Assembly (NCBI RefSeq): GCF_013167215.1
Contig: NZ_JABJWY010000038.1
Span: 460,765-524,764, forward strand
Reading direction: 5' to 3'
Origin: Sphingobacterium prati
Lineage (GTDB): Bacteria; Bacteroidota; Bacteroidia; Sphingobacteriales; Sphingobacteriaceae
Length of the DNA stretch: 64,000 nt
In this document: positions 36,913 through 45,867 of the stretch, in pieces
Numbering within the stretch: the first letter of the stretch is position 1
Layout: the number at the start of each line of letters is the position of its first letter
Translations under genes and position numbers: made by a program
Notes under the pieces: model-generated
What the model was told of the DNA's origin: nothing
Databases searched by the model: none
Seen by the model: only the letters and a program-made list of their open reading frames with translations

Positions 36913-37345
36913 TATTGGGTATTGAGTAATGAGTATTGAGCAATGCATAAGTTCCAAGAATTAAAAGTATGGCAAAAGGCAATGGATATGTCGGTAAGCA
37001 TTTATAGATGTACAGAAAACCTTCCGAACACAGAGAAATTCGGATTGATATCTCAAATCAGGAGAAGTACGATCTCTATCTGCTCAAATATTGCTGAAGG
37101 TGCAGGTAGAAATACAAAAGGGGAGTTTATACAATTTCTTGGAATAGCAAACGGCTCTGCTTATGAATTACAGACACAGATTGAATTGGCTTATCGACTT
37201 ACATTTTTAACTAAAGAAATTAAAGATGGATTGGTTGCGGAAATTGAAGAAATTGAAAAAATGCTATACAATCTTATGAAGTCTTTAAAATAAATGATAA
37301 TTGAGTGGTGGTACTCAATACTGAATACCCACTACTCACTACTAA
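36911..37345 (+). mobile_element. Inverted-repeat-bounded cassette carrying a four-helix-bundle gene
   Basis: Left arm (about 36911-36944) and right arm (about 37311-37344) are imperfect inverted repeats; about 26 of 34 positions match when the right arm is reverse-complemented. The only gene inside begins just after the left arm and ends 15 bp before the right. The arms are built from AGTATTGAG-like units also seen alone elsewhere in the window. In RNA the arms could pair and loop out the gene, as in 23S rRNA intervening sequences. The boundaries are approximate. Confidence 0.55.
36943..37293 (+). CDS. Four-helix-bundle protein (23S rRNA intervening-sequence type)
   Basis: The 116-residue protein belongs to the S23/IVP family (TIGR02436): FQELKVWQKAMDMSVSIY, LISQIRRSTISICSNIAEGAGR and the closing EIEKMLYNLMKSL. 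The family is all-helical and forms pentameric barrels in relatives such as the Avd accessory protein of diversity-generating retroelements. No reverse transcriptase or variable repeat was seen here. It lies in the middle of the beta-oxidation operon, between fadN and fadA, and has no metabolic link to them. It looks like cargo of the surrounding inverted-repeat element. Confidence 0.9.
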   Translation: MHKFQELKVWQKAMDMSVSIYRCTENLPNTEKFGLISQIRRSTISICSNIAEGAGRNTKGEFIQFLGIANGSAYELQTQIELAYRLTFLTKEIKDGLVAEIEEIEKMLYNLMKSLK

Positions 37346-37355
37346 AATAAAAATA

Positions 37356-38531
37356 ATGGAAGCATACATAGTAGCAGGATTTCGTACAGCGGTAGGTAAA
37401 GCACCTCGAGGAGGATTTCGCTTTATGCGGGCCGATGATTTAGCATCAGATGTGATAAAACATCTTGTGTCCACTGTGCCAAATTTAAATAAAGATGATA
37501 TAGATGATGTCATTGTGGGCAATGCGATGCCTGAGGCCGAGCAAGGGCTTAACATGGCACGTTTTATTTCCCTGATGGGTTTAGATACGGATAAAGTACC
37601 TGGCGTTACCGTTAATAGGTATTGTGCATCTGGATTGGAGACGATCGCTACGGCGGTTGCAAAGATCAAGGCAGGTATGGCAGATGTTATTATCGCCGGT
37701 GGAGTTGAAGTGATGTCCGGAATGCCCTTCGGAGGCTGGAAAATTGTTCCCAACCCTGTTGTTGCCAAAGAGCATCCCGATTGGTATTGGGGTATGGGGC
37801 TCACAGCGGAGGCTGTAGCGAAAGAGTATAATGTCTCCCGTGAAGATCAAGATGCCTTTGCGCTGAAGTCCAATCAAAAGGCTGTCGCGGCCATTCAAAA
37901 TGGTCATCTTAAAGATGGTATTGTGCCGATCACAGTCAAAGAGAACTACCTGAAAGACGGTAAGATCGCGACCCGTGAATACGTTGTAGATACCGATGAA
38001 GGGCCTCGTGCAGATACCTCTTTGGAAGCTTTGGGTAAGTTGAAGCCTGTATTTGCGGCCAATGGTTCGGTAACCGCGGGAAACTCCTCGCAAACATCGG
38101 ATGGTGCGGCATTTGTACTGGTCATGTCTGAGGCTAAAGTAAAGGAATTGGGTATTAAACCCATCGCTAAGCTGGTCAGTTTTGCTGTTGCGGGTGTACC
38201 GCCGCGAATTATGGGAATAGGGCCAATCTATGCAATACCTAAAGCTTTGGAACGGGCTGGGCTTAAAAAAGAAGATATCGATTTGTTCGAATTGAACGAA
38301 GCTTTTGCTTCCCAGTCTTTGGCCGTTATTCGTGAACTGGGGCTTGATGAAGAAAAAGTCAATGTCAATGGCGGGGCGATAGCCTTGGGGCATCCCCTAG
38401 GCTGTACAGGAGCAAAGCTGACCGTGCAGGTCTTGCATGAACTGAAACGCCGCGGTAAAAAATATGGTATGGTGACCATGTGTGTGGGAACTGGTCAAGG
38501 TGCAGCCGGTATTTTTGAACTATTGGACTAA
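37356..38531 (+). CDS. fadA: Acetyl-CoA C-acyltransferase (3-ketoacyl-CoA thiolase)
   Basis: Thiolase performs the last step of beta-oxidation, cleaving 3-ketoacyl-CoA with CoA. The ATG at 37356 gives 391 residues; an in-frame GTG-like upstream start (37305) would place the start inside the repeat arm. The catalytic residues are C90 (NRYCASGLE), H346 (GHPLGCTGA) and C376 (MCVGTGQGAAG). It follows fadN after the inserted cassette and precedes the acyl-CoA dehydrogenase by 129 bp. Confidence 0.94.
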   Translation: MEAYIVAGFRTAVGKAPRGGFRFMRADDLASDVIKHLVSTVPNLNKDDIDDVIVGNAMPEAEQGLNMARFISLMGLDTDKVPGVTVNRYCASGLETIATAVAKIKAGMADVIIAGGVEVMSGMPFGGWKIVPNPVVAKEHPDWYWGMGLTAEAVAKEYNVSREDQDAFALKSNQKAVAAIQNGHLKDGIVPITVKENYLKDGKIATREYVVDTDEGPRADTSLEALGKLKPVFAANGSVTAGNSSQTSDGAAFVLVMSEAKVKELGIKPIAKLVSFAVAGVPPRIMGIGPIYAIPKALERAGLKKEDIDLFELNEAFASQSLAVIRELGLDEEKVNVNGGAIALGHPLGCTGAKLTVQVLHELKRRGKKYGMVTMCVGTGQGAAGIFELLD

Positions 38532-38660
38532 AGTTCGGACACTAAAAATAACAGATAAACCATTTTATTTGCTGTCTCACAGCGAATAAATATTCAAAAT
38601 ATTGTGTAAACGGTGAAGGTTAAAAGCCAATGATCGATTACACCTCAAACTTAAAAAACA

Positions 38661-40442
38661 ATGAGCGAAAATAAAGCAATCAAAGGCGGAGAGTTTGTTA
38701 TTAGAGAGACTCCCTATACGGCTATTTTTATTCCTGAGGAGTTTGATGAAGAAGCGAAAATGATTCGTCAGACCTGTTTGGATTTCTTAGATACCGAAGT
38801 GTTAAATAAGCTTGATCGTATTGACGCACAGGAAGAAGGATTGATGCCAAGCCTGATGGATAAAGCTGGTGAACTGGGTATGCTGGGTGTATCGATTCCA
38901 GAAGAGTATGGTGGGTTTGGCAAAAATTTCAATACGTCAATGCTTGTAGCGGAAGCCGTGGGTGGCGGTTTTTCTTTTGCCGTCGCCTTGTCTGCACACA
39001 CGGGTATTGGTACCTTGCCGATTCTTTATTATGGTAATGCAGAGCAGAAAACGAAGTATATTCCCAAGCTCGCCACAGGCGAATGGAAGGCTTCCTACTG
39101 TTTGACAGAACCCAATGCTGGATCGGATGCCAATTCAGGCCGTACTTCCGCAAAACTAAATGCCGAAGGAACCCACTATTTGATCAATGGTCAGAAAATG
39201 TGGATTACCAATGGTGGATTTGCAGATATCTTTATAGTATTTGCAAAAATCGATGATGACAAAAATCTGACCGCATTTATTGTCGAGAAAGATTTTGGCG
39301 GGATCACCATGAATCCCGAAGAACATAAATTGGGAATCAAAGGATCCTCCACACGTCAGATTTTCTTTAATGACTGCCCCGTCCCTGTTGAAAATATGCT
39401 TTCAGAGCGTGAAAACGGATTTAAGATTGCCGTAAACATCCTGAATATCGGGAGGATCAAACTAGGTGCTGCGACCAACGGTTCAGCTCGTATGGTGATC
39501 AATCATGCGGTTCAATATGCTAATGAACGTGTGCAGTTTAACTTGCCGATTTCTAAATTTGGTGCCATTCGATATAAATTGGCAGAGATGGCTACACGTT
39601 TATTTGCCGTGGAATCCGCATCCTATCGTGCCGGCCAAAATATTGATGATGCCTATGATGCATTGATCGCAGGCGGTATGGATGAGGCGAAAGCCAAATT
39701 GAAATCCGTGGAACAATTTGCGATCGAGTGCGCCATTATCAAAGTATGGTGTTCAGAGATGCTGGACTATGTAGTGGATGAAGGGGTGCAGATCTATGGC
39801 GGAATGGGGTATTCAGCCGATGCACCGATGGAGCGTGCTTATCGCGATTCACGTATCAATCGGATCTTTGAAGGAACCAATGAGGTGAATAGATTGCTTG
39901 TGGTGGATATGTTATTAAAGCGGGCCATGAAAGGGGAACTGGATCTGATGGGACCAGCACAGGCCGTGGCGAGTGAACTATTGGCAATTCCTGATTTCGG
40001 TGAAGAAGATGACGCCCCATTCGCGGCGGAGAAGAAAATTATCGCCAACCTCAAGAAAGCAGGTCTGCTCATTGCTGGAGCTGCGGTTCAGAAGTTGATG
40101 ATGTCACTTTCAAAAGAAGAAGAGATCCTGATGAATATCGCAGATATTATCGGTTACGTATACATCGCAGAATCTGTCCTTTTACGTGCAGAAAAGCTTG
40201 TGCATACCGGTTCTGAAAAGGCTGAGTACGCGACAGATATGGCAAAGATCTATTTGTATGGTGCGATTGACAAAATTAATGCTGCAGGTAAGGAAGCTCT
40301 GTATTCCTTTGGCGAAGGCGATGAACTGAATATGATGCTTGTCGGATTACGCAGGTTCACAAAAGCACAGCCATTTAATATTAAAGACGCGCGCCAGCGG
40401 ATTGCAAAAAAATTAATAGAAGAAAATAAATATTGTTTTTGA
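38661..40442 (+). CDS. Acyl-CoA dehydrogenase
   Basis: The 593-residue flavoenzyme oxidises acyl-CoA to 2-enoyl-CoA, the first beta-oxidation step. Motifs are YCLTEPNAGSDANSG (FAD and substrate binding), KMWITNGGFAD, GYSADAPMERAYRDSRINRI and FEGTNEVNR. Compared with short-chain enzymes (about 380 residues) it has a C-terminal extension of some 190 residues, as in VLCAD-type and other bacterial long-chain enzymes. With fadN and fadA it completes one beta-oxidation spiral under the MarR regulator. A GAAA-looped terminator follows. Confidence 0.94.
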   Translation: MSENKAIKGGEFVIRETPYTAIFIPEEFDEEAKMIRQTCLDFLDTEVLNKLDRIDAQEEGLMPSLMDKAGELGMLGVSIPEEYGGFGKNFNTSMLVAEAVGGGFSFAVALSAHTGIGTLPILYYGNAEQKTKYIPKLATGEWKASYCLTEPNAGSDANSGRTSAKLNAEGTHYLINGQKMWITNGGFADIFIVFAKIDDDKNLTAFIVEKDFGGITMNPEEHKLGIKGSSTRQIFFNDCPVPVENMLSERENGFKIAVNILNIGRIKLGAATNGSARMVINHAVQYANERVQFNLPISKFGAIRYKLAEMATRLFAVESASYRAGQNIDDAYDALIAGGMDEAKAKLKSVEQFAIECAIIKVWCSEMLDYVVDEGVQIYGGMGYSADAPMERAYRDSRINRIFEGTNEVNRLLVVDMLLKRAMKGELDLMGPAQAVASELLAIPDFGEEDDAPFAAEKKIIANLKKAGLLIAGAAVQKLMMSLSKEEEILMNIADIIGYVYIAESVLLRAEKLVHTGSEKAEYATDMAKIYLYGAIDKINAAGKEALYSFGEGDELNMMLVGLRRFTKAQPFNIKDARQRIAKKLIEENKYCF

Positions 40443-40470
40443 TTGATAATGATTATTGGTTTTGGTTGTA

Positions 40471-40498
40471 GGCCGGAGAGAAATCTTCGGCCATTTTT
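40471..40498 (+). terminator. Terminator of the marR-fad operon
   Basis: A 9-bp stem (GGCCGGAGA with TCTTCGGCC, one GU pair) has a GAAA tetraloop and is followed by ATTTTTG. Confidence 0.8.
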
Positions 40499-40562
40499 GT
40501 GTTACAATAACCAAAAGTATTCGCAATTATATTAAATTTAGTTTTTTAATACTAACCATAAT

Positions 40563-41819
40563 ATGGCATCGTCAAGATCATTTGCATTTACAGAAGACTG
40601 GGTAGTCGTCATTTTGGGACTCGCTACCATTTTTTTAGCACTTTCCGGCATTGTTGCGCCGGTACCTAATTTTTCATGGGCTAATATTTCAGAACTGACC
40701 TCCACGATTTTTGATCTGGCCAATCTCAGCAAGATTTTTCAGCAGTTTATCGTTGTCTTTGTGACGGGTATTCTTGGTGCATTTTTGCTCGGTAAATCCG
40801 TCAAACATCTGCTAGTCGTATTTCCAGTGGTATTTATGCTAACAATATTTGCACTGATATTAGCTGGGAACTCCACGGTGAAAGAATATAATCTCGAGGC
40901 GGTTATTTTTAGTTTGATCATTGGTTTAATTATCAGTAATTGCTTTAAGCTACCCTCCTGGTTTAAAGAAGCCCTCAGCACAGAGCTTTACGTTAAGATC
41001 GGATTAATTTTATTGGGTACTACCGTGATCTTTGGAGATATCCTAAAGGCAGGTTCGCTAGGTCTTATTCAGGCTTTAGCAGTTGTACTATCGGTATGGT
41101 ATTTTGCTTTTTGGATCTGTAAAAAACTGAATATAGACAAGGAAATGTCGCTGATGTTGTCCAGCGCAGTCTCTATTTGCGGTGTTTCTGCCGCCATAGC
41201 TACTTCCGGAGCGATTAAAGGTGATAGTAAAAAACTTTCTTATGTGATTTCCTTGGTGTTGATCACTGCAATTCCAATGATGATCTTTATGCCCTATATG
41301 GCTGAATGGATGGGCTTGTCGCAAGAGGTGACCGGCGCATGGCTAGGTGGGAGTATTGATACCACAGGAGCTGTGGTTGCTTCAGGTTCCCTTGTGGGAG
41401 AGGAAGCGTTAAAGATCAGTACAATTGTCAAATTCTCACAAAATGTATTGCTGGGACTTGCGGCATTCGCGATCAGTATCTACTGGACCTATGCGAAATC
41501 TGTAGACGATGAAACAAAACGGGATAAACCTACGCTGAAAATTATCTGGGAGCGCTTTCCAAAATTTGTACTGGGCTTTGTATTTGCATCACTATTATTT
41601 TCCTTTGTAATCTCCCCAGATAAAATAGATGCTGTCAAGGGAAGTCTCAAGAACCTGCAGGGACTGTGGTTTACCTTGGCGTTTACCTCGATTGGTCTGG
41701 AAACCAATTTCAAAGATCTCTTTGTACAGGATAACAAAAAACCACTTTATGCATTTTTGATCGCGCAAACCTTTAATGTTGTTATAACATTGCTGATTGC
41801 GCTGGTGCTGTTCCGTTAA
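40563..41819 (+). CDS. YeiH family membrane transporter
   Basis: This 418-residue protein of the UPF0324/YeiH family (PF03601) has about eleven membrane helices and the conserved segments LILLGTTVIFGDILKAG, SAVSICGVSAAIATSGAI and LGGSIDTTGAVVASG. Relatives are annotated as putative sulfate exporters; direct proof is thin. It is a single gene. A 24-bp tandem duplication begins 3 bp after its stop. Confidence 0.88.
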   Translation: MASSRSFAFTEDWVVVILGLATIFLALSGIVAPVPNFSWANISELTSTIFDLANLSKIFQQFIVVFVTGILGAFLLGKSVKHLLVVFPVVFMLTIFALILAGNSTVKEYNLEAVIFSLIIGLIISNCFKLPSWFKEALSTELYVKIGLILLGTTVIFGDILKAGSLGLIQALAVVLSVWYFAFWICKKLNIDKEMSLMLSSAVSICGVSAAIATSGAIKGDSKKLSYVISLVLITAIPMMIFMPYMAEWMGLSQEVTGAWLGGSIDTTGAVVASGSLVGEEALKISTIVKFSQNVLLGLAAFAISIYWTYAKSVDDETKRDKPTLKIIWERFPKFVLGFVFASLLFSFVISPDKIDAVKGSLKNLQGLWFTLAFTSIGLETNFKDLFVQDNKKPLYAFLIAQTFNVVITLLIALVLFR

Positions 41820-41821
41820 GT

Positions 41822-41869
41822 TTGGTGCCCTATAATGGATTATTATTGGTGCCCTATAATGGATTATTA
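41822..41869. repeat. Tandem duplication of a 24-bp unit
   Basis: Two exact copies, 41822-41845 and 41846-41869, lie directly after the YeiH stop and before its terminator. Each contains a TATAAT. Confidence 0.95.
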
Positions 41870-41893
41870 TCTATTGAAAATATTATTTAAACG

Positions 41894-41920
41894 AAGTCCA
41901 CCATTCCGGTGGACTTTTTG
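41894..41920 (+). terminator. Terminator of the YeiH gene
   Basis: The stem AAGTCCACC with GGTGGACTT is followed by TTTTTG. Confidence 0.9.
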
Positions 41921-42230
41921 TTTTATGGGCTTTTTAAAACAAGACTGGCAATCATGTAGAATTATATGCAAGAAAACAGATATTCCTTTTTTTACCTAAA
42001 AATATTTTTGATTACTGAATAGAAAAATACGCTACATCATAAGTAGTAAGCGTTACCAACAGTTATCAGCAGCGTTGTTTCAAGAGTGCGTAAACATAGC
42101 ATTTGTTCAGATGATTTTTAAAGGATTATCTTTTTTTACTATTTAATACGCTGTAAAATAGCTATTTAAAGTATTTTTAAAAAAATATTTATAAAATCTA
42201 TCAAATTAGTAGTCTTTTAAAAAATATTTC

Positions 42231-42238
42231 TATATTTG
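42231..42238 (+). promoter_or_regulatory. -7 box in the gap before the TonB receptor
   Basis: TATATTTG is an exact TAnnTTTG box after an AT-rich stretch (42110-42230). It would drive an RNA ending at the 42439-42465 hairpin, or a long leader of the receptor gene. Confidence 0.6.
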
Positions 42239-42245
42239 TACTGTT

Positions 42246-42465
42246 ACCCTGATTTACAGTGGGTCATGAAGGAGTAGCTGAAAAAATGAATATACTTAAT
42301 TATGGAAAGAATGAAACAAGATTACTTTTTAAAAATAAGCTTACAGATTAATGCATTGAAAGTGGCTTTTATTTCCCTAGAAAATAATGAAAAACGAATG
42401 TGTTGTTAAAATTTCTCTCTTACACTCTCTTATATTAGAAAAGGGAAGCCGAGGCTTCCCTTTTT
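42246..42465 (+). ncRNA. Candidate small RNA or leader transcript
   Basis: An exact promoter box and a clean terminator bracket about 220 nt. A 21-codon frame (42286-42351) inside has AAGGAG 11 nt upstream, but the peptide (MNILNYGKNETRLLF...) is not recognised. It could be a small RNA, a small-peptide mRNA or an attenuated leader of the receptor that starts 78 bp later. Confidence 0.4.
42439..42465 (+). terminator. Terminator ahead of the TonB receptor gene
   Basis: A stem of AAAAGGGAAGC with GCTTCCCTTTT and a CGAG loop ends in a T-run. It lies 78 bp before the receptor ATG, so it can act as an attenuator or close the small transcript. Confidence 0.85.
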
Positions 42466-42542
42466 AAACAAAGTTTTAACAATGAAACAAGTTCTATTGG
42501 CGTTGGCACTTGTTTATTTTCACTATTAAACTGAATAAATTT

Positions 42543-45140
42543 ATGAAAAAAAATGCTATTTTTCGAATTAGCGTCATTTTTAGCTTGCTTTTAGCAGCGT
42601 CTTATCAGACTTACGCGCAAGTAGAAGATCCTAAACCCATTATAAATGCTTCATTAACAGGTACTGTCGTAGATGCGGTGACAAAAGAACCCCTACAGGG
42701 TGTAACCGTGCAGCTTGAAGCAGTTACCCACCAGGTGAAGACCGATAGCAAAGGCGTATTTCAATTTGTTACAGGACAAAAATTGCCTTTTTCCCTTATT
42801 GTATCCATTGTGGGTTATCAGACACGGCGTGTTGTTGTAGACCAGTCGCCTACCGTGATCGAACTTACTCCGCGTTTGGAAGCCTTAGACCAAGTTGTGG
42901 TCACTGCCCGTCGACGTAAAGAACAATTGCAGGATGTGCCAATCCCCGTTTCTATTATCCGCGGAGCAGCCCTTGAGGATGCCGGAGCTTTCAATGTCAA
43001 TCGACTGAAAGAACTTGTTCCCACTGTACAATTGTATTCTTCTAATGCCCGTAATACGACACTCAACATCCGTGGCCTTGGTTCAACCTATGGATTAACC
43101 AATGATGGTATCGACCCCGGTGTAGGATTCTATCTGGACGGTGTGTATATCGCACGTCCTGCGGCAACCTGGCTGGATTTTATTGATATAGATCAGATTG
43201 AAGTGTTACGAGGTCCACAAGGGACGCTTTTTGGCAAGAATACCACTGCCGGAGCCTTTAATATTACATCACGGCTACCTCAATTTACACCTGAGGCCAA
43301 TGTTGAGGTCAGTTATGGCAATCAGGGCTTTATTCAGGCTAAGACATCCATCTCCGGACCTCTGGCTAGGAATTTGGCCGCACGGGCTTCCTTCTCCGGT
43401 ACACAACGGGACGGTAACCTCTTTAACGTGCATACAAACCGGAAAATAAACGATATCAATAATCTTGGGTTCCGGGGCCAATTGTTATTTACACCAACCG
43501 AAAATATCAAACTTGTGCTCTCGGGCGACGTTTCTTCCCAAAAACCCGATGGTTATGGCTGGGCAGTTGCCGGCGTTGTCAAAACACAGCGGGCGGACTA
43601 CCGTCAATTTGATGCCATTATCAAAGATTTGGGTTATGAGCTACCCTACAAAAGTGCGTTTGAACGTAAGATTGACCTAGACACACAGTCCAAAGCCGAC
43701 AATAAACTGGGCGGCGTAGCGCTGAATGCCGATATCAAGATTGGTGAAGGTACTCTGACATCAACTTCAGCCTGGCGAAAATGGACCTGGGTGCCACTCA
43801 ATGACCGGGATTATTTAGGTCTTCCTGTTTACACAGTTTCTGCCGGTAATTCGGTGCATAACCAATGGTCACAAGAATTTAGATATTCGGGCAAAATCAG
43901 CGAGAAAGTGAGTGGTGTCGTTGGTCTATTTGGTTTATGGCAGGACCTTGGTACCGATCCTGTACATACAGAGGAAACGGGGTCCGCGTTCTGGCGTTTC
44001 CAGAAAAGTTCGACAAGCGCCTTATGGGAAACTCCCGGACTATTTGACAACTTCGGCATCAAGACCGTTTACGGAATCAAAAGTACAAGCTTAGCCGCTT
44101 ATACACAGATTGATTGGGAGGTGACTTCGAAACTCCATATTTTGCCGGGATTACGCTATAACTACGACAAAAAGAAAGCAAATTACGACAGACAGACCTA
44201 TGGTGGGCTACAGACATCCGATCCGGCGCTGTTGGCTCTCAAAAACGGGGTCTATACCAACCAGACGTTTGATATAAACGCAGACGCGGATAATTTTTCG
44301 GGTCAGCTTTCGGCAAAATACCGTTTCAATCCCAAAATCAATGCTTACGCGACCTATTCCATCAGCTATAAACCAATTGGAATCAATGTGGGGGGATTAC
44401 CTACAGCAAATGGAGCGGTACTGTTGGATCTGGCGGAGGTAAAACCGGAAGCGGTACGCCACAAAGAGCTTGGGGTGAAGACCAATCCAACGCGCAACTC
44501 GATCCTTAATCTATCCCTCTATCAAACCGATATCAAAGATTATCAAACACAGGTTCAAACACCCGAACCAGGTGTAAATCGCGGTTATTTGGCTAACGCC
44601 GAGAAAGTACGTGTCAAAGGCGTGGAATTGGATGGTAACATTAATATCGGGCACTTTCTTCGTTTAAATGGGGCAGTGGCCTATACCGATGCGAAATATG
44701 TGAAATTTACGAATGCGCCCGTGCCATTGGAAGAAGTTGGTGGACCTCAGGCTTTCAAGGATATCTCAGGTGGAGCTCTTCCTGGCGTTTCCAAATGGTC
44801 CTGGTCTTTGGGCGGGGAAATTAATCAGAGTGGTAAACTGATCGGTATCAACGGATCCTACTTTTTAGGTGCTGATCTTTTCCATCGCTCTAAGTTTTCC
44901 TCAAGTTCATCCCCTTCACAATACCTGAACATCGAAGCTTATACACTGCTGAATGCAAGACTAGGTTTTAGAGGGTCAAATGGTGTTTCGGTATTTGTCT
45001 GGAGCAGAAATCTGACAAACAAAGATTATTATGAGCAGTTGCTCGCTGCTCCGGGTAGTTATGGCCAATATGCCGGTGTCGTAGCTGATCCAAGAACCTA
45101 TGGCGTAACGCTTCGGTACAATTGGAAGCAAGGAAATTAG
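42543..45140 (+). CDS. TonB-dependent receptor
   Basis: I start it at the ATG at 42543 (865 residues), where the signal peptide begins (MKKNAIFRISVIFSLLLAASYQTYAQ). A CarboxypepD-like beta-sandwich covers about residues 38-110. A TonB-box-like region and plug follow (QVVVTARRRKEQLQDVPIP, TTLNIRGLG, DPGVGFYLDGVYIARPA). The 22-strand barrel ends in YGVTLRYNW. The overall style resembles proteobacterial siderophore or carotenoid-type receptors. The ligand is unknown. A sigma factor and a TonB-like partner lie downstream behind a terminator. Confidence 0.92.
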   Translation: MKKNAIFRISVIFSLLLAASYQTYAQVEDPKPIINASLTGTVVDAVTKEPLQGVTVQLEAVTHQVKTDSKGVFQFVTGQKLPFSLIVSIVGYQTRRVVVDQSPTVIELTPRLEALDQVVVTARRRKEQLQDVPIPVSIIRGAALEDAGAFNVNRLKELVPTVQLYSSNARNTTLNIRGLGSTYGLTNDGIDPGVGFYLDGVYIARPAATWLDFIDIDQIEVLRGPQGTLFGKNTTAGAFNITSRLPQFTPEANVEVSYGNQGFIQAKTSISGPLARNLAARASFSGTQRDGNLFNVHTNRKINDINNLGFRGQLLFTPTENIKLVLSGDVSSQKPDGYGWAVAGVVKTQRADYRQFDAIIKDLGYELPYKSAFERKIDLDTQSKADNKLGGVALNADIKIGEGTLTSTSAWRKWTWVPLNDRDYLGLPVYTVSAGNSVHNQWSQEFRYSGKISEKVSGVVGLFGLWQDLGTDPVHTEETGSAFWRFQKSSTSALWETPGLFDNFGIKTVYGIKSTSLAAYTQIDWEVTSKLHILPGLRYNYDKKKANYDRQTYGGLQTSDPALLALKNGVYTNQTFDINADADNFSGQLSAKYRFNPKINAYATYSISYKPIGINVGGLPTANGAVLLDLAEVKPEAVRHKELGVKTNPTRNSILNLSLYQTDIKDYQTQVQTPEPGVNRGYLANAEKVRVKGVELDGNINIGHFLRLNGAVAYTDAKYVKFTNAPVPLEEVGGPQAFKDISGGALPGVSKWSWSLGGEINQSGKLIGINGSYFLGADLFHRSKFSSSSSPSQYLNIEAYTLLNARLGFRGSNGVSVFVWSRNLTNKDYYEQLLAAPGSYGQYAGVVADPRTYGVTLRYNWKQGN

Positions 45141-45167
45141 ATCCGTAACCAATAACATATTTCATCG

Positions 45168-45199
45168 ACCGTCTCTAATGATTTAGAGACGGTTTTTTT
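45168..45199 (+). terminator. Terminator of the TonB receptor gene
   Basis: The stem ACCGTCTCTAA with TTAGAGACGGT is followed by seven T. Confidence 0.92.
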
Positions 45200-45256
45200 G
45201 TATTCCGAGATGGGCAAGTGTTGCTGTAGGAATTTATAGTGGATAATTTTTTCGGC

Positions 45257-45264
45257 TATATTTG
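45257..45264 (+). promoter_or_regulatory. -7 box of the sigma factor operon
   Basis: TATATTTG matches TAnnTTTG exactly, 55 bp before the ATG at 45319. Confidence 0.55.
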
Positions 45265-45318
45265 CTTTATTTATGGAAAACCGTATCTTAATTCATCCTT
45301 AAGGTGAAAGATTTGCGC

Positions 45319-45867
45319 ATGAACGAAAAAGAGCTATTACGACATTATAAAACAACCGGAGACCTGTCTGCGCTGGGGAAATTATATTCACCTTACATGT
45401 CCTTGCTTTATGGTGTATGCTTCAAGTATTTACAGGATCCCGATCGTAGCCAGGATGCGGTCATGCAAATTTTTGAAGAACTCATTCAAAAGCTTCGTCA
45501 TTATGAGGTCGATAATTTTAAAAGCTGGTTACATGTATACAGTAAGAATTACTGTTTGATGCAATTGCGCAAAGATAAGAGGACGACACAGGTGGATATT
45601 GAGGATAACTTGTTTGAGAGCGAGCAGAAACTCAATAGCAGCGAAGAGGCAAAATGGGAAGAACGGGATTTTGAAAGATTAGAAGGTTGCATGCAAACCT
45701 TAAATCAGGAACAGAAAGAATGTGTACGTTTGTTTTATCTGGAACAAAAGTGCTATAAAGATATCGCAGATTTAACAGGGTATGACCTGAATAAAGTCAA
45801 GAGTGCTATCCAGAATGGAAAACGCAATCTAAAAATCTGTATGGAAAGGAAAGAAAATGGAAAATAA
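45319..45867 (+). CDS. ECF-type RNA polymerase sigma factor
   Basis: The 182-residue protein has sigma-70 region 2 (YSPYMSLLYGVCFKYLQDPDRSQDAVMQIFEEL, about residues 20-55) and region 4 (LNQEQKECVRLFYLEQKCYKDIADLTGYDLNKVKSAIQNGKRNLK, about 135-178), with neither region 1 nor region 3. I choose the ATG at 45319; an in-frame GTG at 45304 would add five residues. The end overlaps the next gene by 11 bp, the usual coupling of sigma factor and membrane partner. Confidence 0.9.
   Translation: MNEKELLRHYKTTGDLSALGKLYSPYMSLLYGVCFKYLQDPDRSQDAVMQIFEELIQKLRHYEVDNFKSWLHVYSKNYCLMQLRKDKRTTQVDIEDNLFESEQKLNSSEEAKWEERDFERLEGCMQTLNQEQKECVRLFYLEQKCYKDIADLTGYDLNKVKSAIQNGKRNLKICMERKENGK

Noticed and set aside
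36943..37293. Possible diversity-generating retroelement around the four-helix-bundle gene
   Set aside because: No reverse transcriptase and no template/variable repeat pair are present nearby. Only the Avd-like fold is shared.
37581..38393. 270-codon open frame on the minus strand
   Set aside because: It is antisense to the thiolase gene, which has intact catalytic motifs.
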